64,000 nt of DNA from Magnetococcales bacterium (GCA_015228815.1 JADGCV010000001.1:124001-188000); one strand, 5' to 3'; counted from the stretch's first letter, positions 27,406-37,368 are shown. Numbers and translations are program-made. Notes: a model not told the origin generated them from the letters alone.

Positions 27406-27867
27406 ATGCCACCAGAGACCGCCACGGGAAGACCATGGACATTCAGGGAACGGATGAGCGGTCCATTCGATGGCCTGGTACGAATCGACGATGCCCGATC
27501 GCTGGCGATGGAAATTGCCGCGATGGGACCGTGGCATCTCCATGAACCGGCGGCGGGCGACCATTGGCAATTGGTGGATGGACACCATGCACGGGACCAT
27601 CTGGAAGGATTGCTCGACGAAATATTGCGCGAGGAAAAAGGAGTCTGGACGACGATGGTGTATGTCCAGTCGCGGGAAAACCCCGAGGTGATCAAGGTGT
27701 TTCATCCCCGCAGGGCCGGATGTGGCTGTGGTGGCGGTGGCGGGATCGTCCCCTGGTGGGTCCTTTCCCGTGGCATCGAACCCGAGACGGTCCCGGGATG
27801 GACAAAGAATGTTTGCGAGGCCCCGGCGGTGGCAAAAAAAAGTTGGTTGGGAAAACTGTTTTCGTGA
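27406..27867 (+). CDS. hypothetical protein with Gly/Cys-rich segment
   Basis: 153 residues from ATG 27406 (AAGGA about 10 bases upstream; TTG 27352 is an alternative). No family recognised. A charged helical stretch (DHLEGLLDEILREEKGVWTT) precedes AGCGCGGGGGIVPWW, a GCGCG cluster that could bind metal. No signal peptide. It lies 21 bases before the Nudix gene and is probably co-transcribed with it. Confidence 0.5.
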   Translation: MPPETATGRPWTFRERMSGPFDGLVRIDDARSLAMEIAAMGPWHLHEPAAGDHWQLVDGHHARDHLEGLLDEILREEKGVWTTMVYVQSRENPEVIKVFHPRRAGCGCGGGGGIVPWWVLSRGIEPETVPGWTKNVCEAPAVAKKSWLGKLFS

Positions 27868-27888
27868 GTTTCGGCCCTTGAGTCTCCC

Positions 27889-28308
27889 GTGCGTCGCCCT
27901 TTGATCCTCGTCGTTGCCGCCTGGATTCAGGACGACGCTGGACGAACCTTGTTCAGCCAGCGTCGTCCCGGAGACAGCTTTCCATTGCATTGGGAGTTTC
28001 CCGGAGGCAAAGTACGCGAGGATGAAACCCCCGAGGAGGCCCTGGTACGGGAACTTCGGGAGGAACTGGACATCACGGTCCTGGATCCCCAGCCGTGGAC
28101 CTTCGTTTCCCACCCCTATGAACAGTTTCATTTATTGATGACGGTTTATCGTTGCACCCGATTTATCGGTACGCCGAAGCCCATCGAGGTCCATCGGTTT
28201 TCCTGGTTGACACAGGAAGAGCTGATCGGGCTTCCCTTTCCCCCCGCCGACCTGCCGCTGTTGGAACGCATGCGCTGGTCTGTCCAAACCGGTCCTGGAA
28301 CCGGGTGA
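27889..28308 (+). CDS. mutT: Nudix hydrolase, MutT-like (8-oxo-dGTP diphosphatase)
   Basis: 139 residues from GTG 27889. The Nudix box is complete: G40-x5-E46-x7-REL-x-EEL within GGKVREDETPEEALVRELREE. The preceding LFSQRRPGD..PLHWEFPGGK and the W-L pattern near the end (FSWLTQEELIGLPFPPADLPLLERM) are typical of MutT proteins, which hydrolyse oxidised dGTP. The paralogue problem in this superfamily leaves substrate uncertain. Confidence 0.8.
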   Translation: MRRPLILVVAAWIQDDAGRTLFSQRRPGDSFPLHWEFPGGKVREDETPEEALVRELREELDITVLDPQPWTFVSHPYEQFHLLMTVYRCTRFIGTPKPIEVHRFSWLTQEELIGLPFPPADLPLLERMRWSVQTGPGTG

Positions 28309-28380
28309 TCCGGGACAAATCGAGGGAACCGGTCCAATGCGACCTGTTCCCGCAACTGAAATCGGGAACGGGCCGCGCGG

Positions 28381-28617
28381 CTACTTTTGTCCGGAGACCC
28401 CGAATTTCTTGACAGCGTCGAGCCATTGCGGATAAAGGGAGAAATAGCTTTCCACCGCCTTGCCAGGATCGAAAAGGCTTTCGAACTCATCCATTTTGGT
28501 CAACATGCGTTGTTTCATCTTTTCCAACACTTCATTTTGCAGCGGTTGTACATCGGGCAGCCCAAGGAAGGCCCGTGCCTCCTGGGGTGACACTTCCACC
28601 TGCACGTTGATCTGCAT
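28381..28617 (-). CDS. DUF6489 family protein
   Basis: 78 residues from ATG 28617, preceded by AGAGGGAGAGG. The start MQINVQVEVSPQEARAFLGL matches DUF6489, small proteins known mainly from alphaproteobacteria, followed by PDVQPLQNEVLEKMKQRML and a helical end. Function unknown. Open frame upstream to 28839 overlaps murG and is not supported. Confidence 0.7.
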   Translation of the reverse strand: MQINVQVEVSPQEARAFLGLPDVQPLQNEVLEKMKQRMLTKMDEFESLFDPGKAVESYFSLYPQWLDAVKKFGVSGQK

Positions 28618-28837
28618 GTTTTCCTCTCCCTCTCGATTGAAAATCGTCCGTGAGCATTGATTGCGATCGACCTGGGCGACCATGACGGGTTGATGTCGTG
28701 GCACCTCTGGAATAAGGTTTCCCCTGTTACCGCAATCCAATGTTGCCCAGCATAGCATGAATGGGTACGGGAAACACCATGAGAATGACTGAAGAACGTC
28801 GTTGAATCGCCTGCGAGGGAACCGCTTTGGGGGTGTC

Positions 28838-29962
28838 ATGAAATTGGACAGGCCGAAGATTGTATTGACGGGTGGTGGGACTGGCGGGCATTTGTATCCT
28901 GCCCTGTCGCTGGCGCGGCATGTTCGCGACCGTCTGGATGTCGCCTATGTTGGCCATCCCGACAAGATCGAGGGACGGGTGATTCCTGCCGAAGGGATTG
29001 CCTTTCATCCTCTGGTGGCGGTTCCGTTCACGGTGCGACCGGCGCGGCTGCCGGGATTTCTCTGGCATTTTCTTCGCTCGTTGATCGGCGCCTTCGTTTT
29101 GTTGCGTCGTTTGCGTCCAGTATTGGTGGTCGGTTTTGGCGGCTATGTCAGTTTGCCTGTCGGTCTGGTCGCCCGTCTTTTGGGAATTCCGGTGGCGGTG
29201 CATGAACAGAATACCCATGGCGGTCTGGCCAACCGGTTGTTGATTCGCGCCGGGGCGTTGCCGATGACGGCGTTTCCCGATACGAAACTTCCTGTTTCGC
29301 GGCATCCTCCTGTTGTCACCGGTTGCCCGGTGCGGCGGGAGATCGGTTCCCTGGACCGGATGGAATCGCGTCGGGAGTTGGGCTTGCCGCTCGATCGAAA
29401 AATCTGTCTGGTGATCGGAGGAAGTGGCGGAGCGCGGTTTCTCAATGAAGTCCTTCTTGAAATTCTGGTTCGGGTGGCGCATCGGCAGGATTGGTTTTTT
29501 CTTCATGTGACGGGCCAGGGGTATCTGGAGGAGATGCAACGGATGGTGGCGCAAAAATTTCCCGGCGACGTGTTGCGGGAGCGCTATCGCATGGAAGGCT
29601 ACATCAACGAAATCGCGCGTTTTTATGCCGCCGCCGATCTGGCGGTTTGCCGGAGTGGTTCCGCCACGGTCAATGAACTTTCTTGTGCCGGTCTGCCGGC
29701 GATTTTGATTCCCTCGCCCAACGTGACCGACAATCATCAGGAGGGCAATGCGCGGTATCTGGAATCGTTGGGAGGGGCCGAGGTGATTCTGGAGCGTGAT
29801 TTGACTCCGGAACATTTGGTGGATCGTTTGACGGCGTTGTTGGATGATCCGGGACGGTTGGTCGCCATGGGGATTCAGGGGCGCACCCATGCCTTGGGAC
29901 ACAAGGCGTTGGCCATCATGGAGGATGCCTTGAGGCGCCATTGTCGCGCACTGGCCGGGTAG
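28838..29962 (+). CDS. murG: UDP-N-acetylglucosamine--MurNAc-pentapeptide transferase
   Basis: Makes lipid II at the inner face of the cytoplasmic membrane. 374 residues; TGGGTGGHLYPALSLA (residues 11-26) is the first G-loop. VVGFGGYVSLPVGLVARLLGIPVAVHEQN is the membrane-association and second G-loop area. VIGGSGGARFLN and SATVNELSCAGLPAILIPSP..DNHQ.GNA bind UDP-GlcNAc. ATG 28838 is chosen with GGGGGTG upstream; an earlier frame start at 28802 has no ribosome binding site. Usually murG lies in the dcw cell-division cluster; here it stands alone among unrelated genes. Confidence 0.95.
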   Translation: MKLDRPKIVLTGGGTGGHLYPALSLARHVRDRLDVAYVGHPDKIEGRVIPAEGIAFHPLVAVPFTVRPARLPGFLWHFLRSLIGAFVLLRRLRPVLVVGFGGYVSLPVGLVARLLGIPVAVHEQNTHGGLANRLLIRAGALPMTAFPDTKLPVSRHPPVVTGCPVRREIGSLDRMESRRELGLPLDRKICLVIGGSGGARFLNEVLLEILVRVAHRQDWFFLHVTGQGYLEEMQRMVAQKFPGDVLRERYRMEGYINEIARFYAAADLAVCRSGSATVNELSCAGLPAILIPSPNVTDNHQEGNARYLESLGGAEVILERDLTPEHLVDRLTALLDDPGRLVAMGIQGRTHALGHKALAIMEDALRRHCRALAG

Positions 29963-30444
29963 ACTATTGCGGGTCCAGGGGGATCATCCTCCTGGTGGGG
30001 TCCAGGGGCAAAGCCCCTGGTAGGGTCCGGGGCGAAGCCCCGTCAGGCAACAAGGCCAGAAGCGACAAAAAAACGACGGTGGCAATCATTTTCCGGGCAG
30101 GTTTCTTTTATCCCATGGGTCCCATAAATCTTTTTCTGGGAGAGAAGGTTTGTTTCCAGATCGCCCGATCCTGTTTTCATCGACCAGCAGATCCAGTGGA
30201 TGACTGCCAGTGGCCAGGGTCTTGGAAGGTACACGCTGGCTGGACGGCTCCAGGGAGGAGATATTCATGGCACCCTCAAAAAGAAGAAAAAAGGTCGATG
30301 ATTGAATTGCCGAAACGGTTATTGCAAGCGACATGCCTGTGACGCTTCGACTTCTCCACCTTGCCGTGAGGGTGAACGATTGTGTACAAGGAAACCAGGG
30401 AAAAGAGTTGATTTTTTCGCCCGGGAACAAAAAAGGTTTTGGAA
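29963..30444. other. intergenic region between murG and recX
   Basis: About 480 bases. It begins with a three-hairpin array (29971-30044). The remainder has only short frames with no ribosome binding site or family pattern. No tRNA-like fold was seen. Confidence 0.4.
29971..30044 (+). terminator. three tandem hairpins after murG
   Basis: Three successive copies of a GGGTCC(A/G)GGGG stem unit, each folding on itself: 29971-29995 (CCAGGGGGATCATCCTCCTGG), 29999-30020 (CCAGGGGCAAAGCCCCTGG) and 30024-30043 (GGGGCGAAGCCCC). The spacing is regular. They are probably terminating or stabilising hairpins for the murG transcript, though no U-tract follows. Confidence 0.5.
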
Positions 30445-30948
30445 ATGAAGCAGCCCACCCGAAAAGAGGGGATGGAGCGCGCCCAAAGAAGCAAGGGGCG
30501 CAGCGTCCATGAACGCACGATCCGTCTTCTGGCACGGCGGGCGCACGGGATGGCGGAGTTGAAACAAAAACTCATCGCCAAAGGGGAATCACCCGCCCAG
30601 GTACAAAGTGAACTTGAGGATTGCCGCGAACGGGGACTCTTGGACGATACGGCATTTGCCTATCAGCGGACCATGTCACGGATTGCTGGCAAGGGGTATG
30701 GTCCGGTTCGGGTCCGGGGAGAACTTCTCGGTCTGGGGCTCGACCCGGAGGATGTCGCCCGGGGCATGGCGCGAGCGCTCGAAGAACTCGACCTGGATGC
30801 GGTATTGGCTGGGGTGCTGGAGAAACGGTGCGGCAAATGGCAACGGGAAGGTGGCGCGGCGGACGACCGACATGCCCGCAAACGCTGTTTTGATCTATTG
30901 TATCGGCGCGGTTTTGACATCGATACCATTCACAGGGTCTTGTCATGA
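30445..30948 (+). CDS. recX: regulatory protein RecX
   Basis: Modulates RecA filament activity. About 167 residues from ATG 30445, with AAAAGG 8 bases upstream. RecX three-helix repeats are visible: ERTIRLLARRAHGMAELKQKLIAKG, then LEDCRERGLLDDTAFAYQRTM (a RecX signature) and DDRHARKRCFDLLYRRGFD. It precedes alaS by 19 bases; recX-alaS adjacency is common in proteobacteria. recA itself is not in the window. Confidence 0.9.
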   Translation: MKQPTRKEGMERAQRSKGRSVHERTIRLLARRAHGMAELKQKLIAKGESPAQVQSELEDCRERGLLDDTAFAYQRTMSRIAGKGYGPVRVRGELLGLGLDPEDVARGMARALEELDLDAVLAGVLEKRCGKWQREGGAADDRHARKRCFDLLYRRGFDIDTIHRVLS

Positions 30949-30967
30949 TCTTCGGGTGGAGTGACCT

Positions 30968-33595
30968 ATGACGGGAAATGAGATTCGCCAGCGGTTCATC
31001 GATTTTTTCAGGAAGCATGGCCATACGGAGGTCCGCTCGTCCAGCCTGATTCCCCAGAACGATCCGACCCTGCTGTTCACCAATGCCGGGATGAATCAGT
31101 TCAAGGGCTTTTTCCTCGGAGAGGAGACCCCTTCCTTCCGTCGGGCCGTCTCCAGCCAGAAGTGTCTGCGGGCGGGGGGAAAACACAACGATCTGGAAAA
31201 TGTGGGCCGCACCGCCCGGCATCATACTTTTTTCGAAATGCTCGGCAATTTTTCCTTTGGCGATTATTTCAAGGAAGAAGCGATCACCCTGGCCTGGGAA
31301 CTGGTGACCGAAGGGTTTGGCCTGCCCGTGGAAAACCTGCTGGTGACGGTCTATTCCGAGGATCATGAGGCCCATGACATCTGGCGACGGAAGGTGGGCT
31401 TGCCGGAGGAAAAGGTGGTACGGATTGCCACCAGCGACAATTTCTGGTCGATGGGTCCGACCGGTCCGTGCGGTCCCTGTTCCGAAATTTTCTACGACCA
31501 CGGTCCTGAAGTTGCCGGCGGGCCTCCAGGGTCTCCCGATGCCGATGGCGACCGGTTCATGGAAATATGGAACCTGGTGTTCATGCAGTATGATCGGCTG
31601 GAGGATGGGACGATGCGCCCGTTGCCGCACCCGTGCATCGACACCGGCGCGGGACTGGAACGGTTGGCGGCGATTCTTCAGGGGCGGCGCAACAATTACG
31701 ACTCCGATCTGTTCCTGCCATTGATCCAGGCGGTGGCACGGCAGACGGGGGTATTCACCCACGATCCGGAACATGTCGTTTCGCTGCGTGTGATCGCCGA
31801 TCATCTGCGATCGGTCACCTTTCTGATCGCCGACGGCGTCCTCCCTTCCAACGAAGGACGGGGTTATGTCCTGCGACGGATCATGCGTCGGGCGATGCGC
31901 CATGGCCGCCTCCTGGGAATGGAAGAACCCTTTCTCCATCTTCTGGTTCCCGACCTGATCCGCCTGATGGGAGGCTATTTCCCGGAACTCGAAGCCCAGA
32001 GGGCGGTCGGAATGAAGGTGATCGAAAATGAGGAAAAGCGGTTTGCCTTGACCCTGGACGGTGGCTTGAAACACCTCGAAGATGCGGTGCGCTCCCTGGG
32101 ACCGGGGGGGGAACTCGATGGCAGGACGGTCTTTTCCCTGTATGATACCTATGGGTTTCCGGTCGATCTGACCGCGGACATCCTGCGTGATCGAGGGATC
32201 CGCCTCGACCTGGAAGGGTTCGAGCGGCAGATGGCCGAACAAAGGACCCGGGCAAGGGCGGCCTGGGTCGGATCAGGAGATGAACGGGTGGCGGTGGTCT
32301 ATCATGAATTGCGGGAACGATTCGGCGCCACCGATTTTCTTGGCTATGCCCTGGAAACCGCCCAGGCGGGCATTTTGACCTTTCTGAAGGATGGAACGGA
32401 AGTTTCCAGTCTGGGAGAAGGAGACGAAGGGGTGGTTCTGGTCAATCAGACCCCTTTCTACGGCGAGTCGGGCGGGCAGGTGGGAGACATCGGCATCATT
32501 CAATCGGGAACCGGGCGTTTTGCGGTCCATGATACCCGAAAACCCCTCCCGGATCTGATCAGCCACCATGGCCGGATGATCCAGGGGACGCTTCAGGCAG
32601 GAGATGCCGCCACCATGACGGTGGATGGCTCGGCGCGCATGGCGATCCGCCGGCATCACACCGCAACCCACTATCTGCATCATGCCCTGCGTCAGGTGTT
32701 GGGTTCCCATGTCAAACAGGCCGGTTCCCACGTCGGCCCCGAGCGCTTGCGTTTCGACTTTTCCCATTATCAGGCGATCGAACCGAAAGAACTGGAACGG
32801 GTGGAAGAGATGGTCAACGAGGGACTCCTGAACAACGATCTTCAGGAGACCACCGTGATGACCCCCGAGGAGGCGGTGGCGGCAGGGGCCATGGCGCTGT
32901 TCGGCGAAAAATACGGCGCCGAGGTGCGGGTGGTACGGGTGGGGCCGACGATGGAACTCTGTGGCGGAACCCATGTCCGACGTTCGGGCGATATTGGCCT
33001 GTTCCGGATCCTTGCCGAAAGCGCAGTCTCGGCGGGGGTACGGCGGATCGAGGCGGTCGCGGGGGCAGTGGCGCGGCAGAGTTACCAGAAGGATTGGCTT
33101 GCCCTCAAGGGAGGAGCCGCCCTGTTGAAACTTCCTCCAGCCCAGGTGGAGGAGGGAATCCGCAAACTTCTGGCACGGCAGAAGGAGCTGGAACGGGATC
33201 TGGGCAAGATGCAAAGCGCCATGTCGGGCAGCATGGTCGATACCCTGGTCGCTTCCGCCATCAAGGTTGGAGGGACCTCGTGTGTCTGTCAGAAGGTCGA
33301 AGGATTGGAGGCGGGGGGACTCAGGGAACTGGTGGACCTCCTGAAGGATCGGTTGGGTTCCGGGGTCATTTTCCTGGCTCTGCCGCACAATGACAAGGTC
33401 GGTCTGGTGGCGGGGGTCACGAAGGATCTGACCAAAAGGGTGGCCGCAGGCGATTTGATGCGTCATGCCGCGGAAAAACTGGGAGGAAAAGGGGGAGGAC
33501 GGCCCGATATGGCCCAGGGGGGAGGTACCCGAATCGACCTGCTGCCGGAAGTATTGGCAGGGGTCCCCGACTGGCTCAAGGAGAAGTTGGCATGA
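30968..33595 (+). CDS. alaS: alanine--tRNA ligase
   Basis: 875 residues, the normal length. Class II aminoacylation core at the N-terminus: FFRKHGH..V.SSSLIPQNDPTLLFTNAGMNQFK and FFEMLGNFSFGDYFK. The editing domain has HHTATHYLHHALRQVLG (HxxxH, about residue 562) and CGGTHVRRSGDIG (about 664) for Zn binding. The C-Ala domain ends in GGGRPDMAQGGG. It is co-transcribed with recX, and the next small gene overlaps its stop as ATGA. Confidence 0.98.
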   Translation: MTGNEIRQRFIDFFRKHGHTEVRSSSLIPQNDPTLLFTNAGMNQFKGFFLGEETPSFRRAVSSQKCLRAGGKHNDLENVGRTARHHTFFEMLGNFSFGDYFKEEAITLAWELVTEGFGLPVENLLVTVYSEDHEAHDIWRRKVGLPEEKVVRIATSDNFWSMGPTGPCGPCSEIFYDHGPEVAGGPPGSPDADGDRFMEIWNLVFMQYDRLEDGTMRPLPHPCIDTGAGLERLAAILQGRRNNYDSDLFLPLIQAVARQTGVFTHDPEHVVSLRVIADHLRSVTFLIADGVLPSNEGRGYVLRRIMRRAMRHGRLLGMEEPFLHLLVPDLIRLMGGYFPELEAQRAVGMKVIENEEKRFALTLDGGLKHLEDAVRSLGPGGELDGRTVFSLYDTYGFPVDLTADILRDRGIRLDLEGFERQMAEQRTRARAAWVGSGDERVAVVYHELRERFGATDFLGYALETAQAGILTFLKDGTEVSSLGEGDEGVVLVNQTPFYGESGGQVGDIGIIQSGTGRFAVHDTRKPLPDLISHHGRMIQGTLQAGDAATMTVDGSARMAIRRHHTATHYLHHALRQVLGSHVKQAGSHVGPERLRFDFSHYQAIEPKELERVEEMVNEGLLNNDLQETTVMTPEEAVAAGAMALFGEKYGAEVRVVRVGPTMELCGGTHVRRSGDIGLFRILAESAVSAGVRRIEAVAGAVARQSYQKDWLALKGGAALLKLPPAQVEEGIRKLLARQKELERDLGKMQSAMSGSMVDTLVASAIKVGGTSCVCQKVEGLEAGGLRELVDLLKDRLGSGVIFLALPHNDKVGLVAGVTKDLTKRVAAGDLMRHAAEKLGGKGGGRPDMAQGGGTRIDLLPEVLAGVPDWLKEKLA

Positions 33596-33879
33596 CAGAC
33601 GTGAACTGGGACAAGGAATGCCCCCATTGCGGGGTCAAAATGAAAAAATGGTGTGCCAATACCAATGAATTTGGTGATGGACTCGGTTTTTGCACCAACG
33701 TCATGCTGGTCTGCTTCAATGATGAATGTTCCATGTATGTCAAGGGTTGGAACAGCCTGTACGACCATTATCGCCGGATCGGTTCGGTACGTTATTTCTT
33801 TTCGCCCGAGGATGGCGATTCCGGGGTGTTGCCGGTGGCCCACCGGGATGCCTTGCGTGGCGACATCATCGAGGAGTGA
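33592..33879 (+). CDS. small zinc-ribbon protein of unknown function
   Basis: 95 residues beginning MTDVNWDKECPHCGVKMKKW. It has CPHC and, further on, CFNDEC, so a four-Cys zinc-ribbon is plausible, with CANTNEFGDGLGFCTN between. No named family can be assigned with confidence; it resembles the ogr/Delta zinc-finger type only loosely. It overlaps the alaS stop (ATGA) and precedes a glycosyltransferase by 6 bases. Shared transcription with alaS is likely. Confidence 0.65.
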   Translation: MTDVNWDKECPHCGVKMKKWCANTNEFGDGLGFCTNVMLVCFNDECSMYVKGWNSLYDHYRRIGSVRYFFSPEDGDSGVLPVAHRDALRGDIIEE

Positions 33880-33885
33880 CTTCCC

Positions 33886-34821
33886 ATGGCGGCAAGGTGT
33901 GTCTACCTGACGGGGGCGACCGCCTCCTATTTTCTGCTGACCTTGCCGCTTCTGGAATCCTTTGCCCGGCATGCCGGACCGGAAGACAACCTTTATGTTT
34001 GCGACTTTGGCCTTTCGGAGGCGCAAAAAATATTCCTGCGGCACAAGGGGCAGCTTCTGGAGCGTCCCGACACCCTGGCCGAAGGGCTCCATCCCTACCG
34101 TTACAAGGCTTCCATGAGCCTGTTTGCCCACGAACTGGACTATGATGCCCTGGTATGGATCGACAGTGATTGTCTGGTGGTGGGGGCTTTGGTCCAGGCT
34201 GTCCATAAAACGATGGCGTTCTGGCCCGAAGGGAAGGAATATCTTGCGATCTGTCAGGATCTGGGGGGGACGATCGCCGACATGGTACAGTCCCTGCCAT
34301 TGGCCCCGTTCGAGCGGTTATTGGAAAAAACCGGCATTTCGCGGGAAAACCCGTATCTCAACTGCGCCGTCTTCATTTTAAAATCACATGCCACCTTGAA
34401 GGCATGGCGCGAGCGGGTCGTCGATCTGGAGGAACATCCCCTGTTCGAACAAAATCTGCTCAACATCTTGGCCTATGGGGAATTGAAGAACATCGAACTG
34501 CTCGATCGCGAGGTGTGGAACGTCCATGATCTGGACCTGGACCGTCTCGAAGTGCGCGAAGAGCGCAGGGAACGTCGTTCGGTGGTGGTGTTGGATGGCA
34601 AGAAGGTCCTGGTGGTTCATGCGACCTCGTATGGTGGCCGTACCGTTTCCTTCCGTCCGGTCCGTTTTCCGGTCGGGGATGGATATGTGATCGATGGTTT
34701 GTTCCGCCTGGTCAAGAACATTCCGGTGCGGGATCTTTTTCTGACGAGTCTGTCATGGTTCCTGGTCAACAACAAACAGGGGTTGATCGACAGCGGCGTG
34801 GCAAACAAGATCGAGAAATAG
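33886..34821 (+). CDS. glycosyltransferase-like protein (DxD, GT-A type)
   Basis: 311 residues. It has a GT-A-like nucleotide-sugar fold with a DxD metal motif in ALVWIDSDCLVVG. The N-terminal YLTGATASYFLLTLPLLESF and the later ENPYLNCAVFILKSHATLKAW fit GT8-like transferases. A candidate acceptor/sugar-binding region follows (LFEQNLLNILAYGE). It is translated 6 bases after the zinc-ribbon gene. Substrate unknown; probably surface glycan synthesis. Confidence 0.75.
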   Translation: MAARCVYLTGATASYFLLTLPLLESFARHAGPEDNLYVCDFGLSEAQKIFLRHKGQLLERPDTLAEGLHPYRYKASMSLFAHELDYDALVWIDSDCLVVGALVQAVHKTMAFWPEGKEYLAICQDLGGTIADMVQSLPLAPFERLLEKTGISRENPYLNCAVFILKSHATLKAWRERVVDLEEHPLFEQNLLNILAYGELKNIELLDREVWNVHDLDLDRLEVREERRERRSVVVLDGKKVLVVHATSYGGRTVSFRPVRFPVGDGYVIDGLFRLVKNIPVRDLFLTSLSWFLVNNKQGLIDSGVANKIEK

Positions 34822-34835
34822 GAAAAACCGTATCG

Positions 34836-34866
34836 GGGTCCGGGGGCGGTCATCTTCCCCGGACCC
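34836..34866. terminator. bidirectional intergenic hairpin
   Basis: GGGTCCGGGGG (34836-34846) and CCCCGGACCC (34857-34866) form a 10-bp stem with a 10-base loop. It lies between the convergent glycosyltransferase and fumarase genes, so it probably terminates both. No U-run is present. Confidence 0.55.
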
Positions 34867-34880
34867 ACCTGCGGAAGGAT

Positions 34881-36491
34881 TTACAATGATTTGAAAAAGT
34901 CGTTCCCCTTGTCATCGACGATGATGAACGCCGGGAAATCGACGACATCGATTTTGTAGATGGCCTCCATTCCCAGTTCGGGATAGTCGATCACTTCGAC
35001 CTTGCGGATGCAATCCTGGGCCAGACGCGCCGCTGCCCCCCCGATGGAGCCCAGGTAAAACCCTCCATTTTCCTTGCACGCCTGGGTCACCACCGGAGAA
35101 CGGTTGCCCTTGGCCAGCATGACGAACGACCCCCCCGCCTTCTGAAAGGCATCGACATAACTGTCCATCCGTCCGGCGGTCGTCGGCCCAAAAGCCCCCG
35201 ATGCCATCCCCTTGGGCGTTTTCGCCGGGCCGGCATAATAGACGATATGGTTTTTGAAATAATCGGGCATTCCCTGTCCCGCATCGAGACGCTCTTGAAT
35301 CCTGGCGTGGGCGATGTCGCGGGCGACGACGATCGAACCCCGCAACATGACCCGGGTCTTGACGGGATACCGGCGCAACTGTGCCCGAATGGCTGCCATC
35401 GGCTGGTTGAGATCCAGATGGACGACTTCGCCGCTCAACGATTTTTCATCGACCTCGGGCAGAAAACGGGCCGGGTCACGCTCCAGGGCTTCGAGCCAGA
35501 TGCCATCCCGATTGATCTTTGCCAGAATATTGCGGTCGGCGGAACACGAAACCCCCAGACCCACCGGACAGGAAGCCCCGTGCCGCGGCAAACGGATGAC
35601 GCGAACATCATGGGCAAAATATTTGCCGCCAAACTGGGCCCCCAGTCCGATGGAACGGGCCATTTCGAGGATTTCGGCTTCCATGTCGCGGTCCCGAATT
35701 GCCCCACCCAGGCCGTCGCCTTTTTGCGGCAGATCATCCAGATACCGCGCCGAAGCAAGCTTGACCGTCTTCAGGGTCAGTTCCGGGGAAGTGCCACCAA
35801 CCACGAAGGCCAGGTGGTACGGGGGACAGGCAGAGGTTCCAAGGGAAGCAAGTTTGTCCCGGACGAAAGCCTTGAGTTTGTCAGGCGTCAGGAGCGCCTT
35901 GGTCTCCTGATACAGATAGGTCTTGTTGGCCGAACCACCACCCTTGGCCATGAACAGGAATTTGTAGGTATCGCCATCGACCGCTTCGATGTCGATCTGT
36001 GCCGGAAGGTTGGTGCCGGTGTTTTTCTCGTCGTACATGGTGAGCGGGGCAACCTGGGAATAACGCAGGTTGGTTTCGGTGTAGGTCTTGAAAATTCCGC
36101 GCGAAATGGCCTCCTGATCGCCACCGCCGGTCCAGATGTTTGCCCCTTTTTTGGCAACCACCGTGGCGGTGCCGGTGTCCTGACAACTGGGCAGGACCAT
36201 CCCCGCGGCGATGCTGGCGTTTTTCAGGAGTTCCAGGGCAACGTAACGATCATTGTCGGAAGCCTGGGGGTCATCGAGAATGTTGCGCAGTTGTTGCAAA
36301 TGACTGGTCCGCAGCAGATGGGAGACATCGTTCATGGCAGTGGCGGCCAGGAGGGAAAGCCCTTCGGCGGCCACCTTGACGATTTCCCGCCCTTCGAACG
36401 AGGAGGTGGCAACATGATTCCGGGTCAGCAGACGATATTCGGTATCACCATGTCCGGGATGCAAAACGGGGGCATACTGAAATTCAGGCAT
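34881..36491 (-). CDS. fumA: fumarate hydratase class I (Fe-S)
   Basis: Converts fumarate to malate in the TCA cycle using a 4Fe-4S cluster. 536 residues, single-chain alpha-beta type. [18 protein letters not shown] (first cluster Cys) and later [10 protein letters not shown] are cluster-ligand regions. [21 protein letters not shown] and [22 protein letters not shown] are also typical of class I fumarases. It stands alone with a half-copy of the dispersed repeat upstream. Confidence 0.93.
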   Translation of the reverse strand: MPEFQYAPVLHPGHGDTEYRLLTRNHVATSSFEGREIVKVAAEGLSLLAATAMNDVSHLLRTSHLQQLRNILDDPQASDNDRYVALELLKNASIAAGMVLPSCQDTGTATVVAKKGANIWTGGGDQEAISRGIFKTYTETNLRYSQVAPLTMYDEKNTGTNLPAQIDIEAVDGDTYKFLFMAKGGGSANKTYLYQETKALLTPDKLKAFVRDKLASLGTSACPPYHLAFVVGGTSPELTLKTVKLASARYLDDLPQKGDGLGGAIRDRDMEAEILEMARSIGLGAQFGGKYFAHDVRVIRLPRHGASCPVGLGVSCSADRNILAKINRDGIWLEALERDPARFLPEVDEKSLSGEVVHLDLNQPMAAIRAQLRRYPVKTRVMLRGSIVVARDIAHARIQERLDAGQGMPDYFKNHIVYYAGPAKTPKGMASGAFGPTTAGRMDSYVDAFQKAGGSFVMLAKGNRSPVVTQACKENGGFYLGSIGGAAARLAQDCIRKVEVIDYPELGMEAIYKIDVVDFPAFIIVDDKGNDFFKSL

Positions 36492-36592
36492 GAGCGGGCT
36501 CCATGCAGGCGGGTTACAGGATGGGACATCTTATAGGCAATTGTTTCAAGCGATGCAATCTTCGATGCGGGACAATCGCGATGGAAATTCGC

Positions 36593-36642
36593 GACTGCCC
36601 AGGTACCTCTGGGTTCAATTATTGAAAGAAAAAAGGGTCTGA
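36593..36642. repeat. partial copy of the dispersed repeat
   Basis: GACTGCCCAGGTACCTCTGG is followed by GTTCAATTATTGAAAGAAAA and AAGGGTCTGA. It matches the left arm of the 60438 repeat, including its CTGCCCAGGTACC segment, but has no inverted partner. It lies between fumA and the downstream minus-strand gene. Confidence 0.65.
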
Positions 36643-36660
36643 ACGATGACCGAAGGTTTT

Positions 36661-37245
36661 TCATCCGTTCAGGGAAGAACGGACCGGAGCGGGAAGTTTT
36701 CTGGGATCGACCTTCTTGATTTTGACTTCTCCCGTCCCGGTGACCACCCGCTCGTAGGCGTCGGTGATTGCGCCCTCCACGTCGAGAATGCAGGCATGCG
36801 TCGCCTGTTTTTCCCGGGTCAACATGGCCCGCGCTTCGACCCGGGCCTTGTGCTGGCTGGCATCCAGGGGCACCCGCCGCGGTTCCTTGCCCAGGATGTG
36901 TATGGTAAAGACGGGCAGTGAGGGAACAGAAGTCGCCTCTGCACCGGCGGACCGGTCATCATCATTGGGCAGAGGAGAAGCGGGCGGCACGCGAAAGCCT
37001 GGACACTCGGGATGATGCCCCTCCTGGGCGTTGCAAAAACAATCGCCATAGCCGATAAACCATTGGCCATCCCCCATGGTGATGGCGGAATCATCGGGAA
37101 ATACGAATTTTTTCTTTCCGAATTCCGTGACCGTCCGCACCGCCTGTCCGGCACAGACATCCACAAGGTTTCCCGCTTCGGCAGAATGAAATGTCCGATA
37201 GTGATGACCAAAGGCCTGGGCCGTTTTTTCAGCGATGGTGGTCAT
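36661..37245 (-). CDS. hypothetical protein
   Basis: 194 residues; ATG 37245 has GGGAGGAG upstream, an excellent ribosome binding site. No family recognised. It has EGHHPECPGF and FCNAQEGHHP (two Cys and two His within the middle), a low-complexity polar linker, then VFTIHILGKEPRRVP. The His/Cys group could bind metal, but this is speculative. It is probably cytoplasmic. It ends close to the partial repeat. Confidence 0.6.
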   Translation of the reverse strand: MTTIAEKTAQAFGHHYRTFHSAEAGNLVDVCAGQAVRTVTEFGKKKFVFPDDSAITMGDGQWFIGYGDCFCNAQEGHHPECPGFRVPPASPLPNDDDRSAGAEATSVPSLPVFTIHILGKEPRRVPLDASQHKARVEARAMLTREKQATHACILDVEGAITDAYERVVTGTGEVKIKKVDPRKLPAPVRSSLNG

Positions 37246-37368
37246 GATCTCCTCCCGAAGAATGGAAGCCGTGTCACTCTTTGGGACGTAATGTACGCGA
37301 TTTCAATGACAAATACAAGCCCGCGACCGGCCACCGATCCAAACTTTGACATGGCGCGACCATGAAGA

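Noticed and set aside
29941-30342. Short + strand frame after murG
   Set aside because: Overlaps the murG end and the hairpin array, with no ribosome binding site or family pattern.
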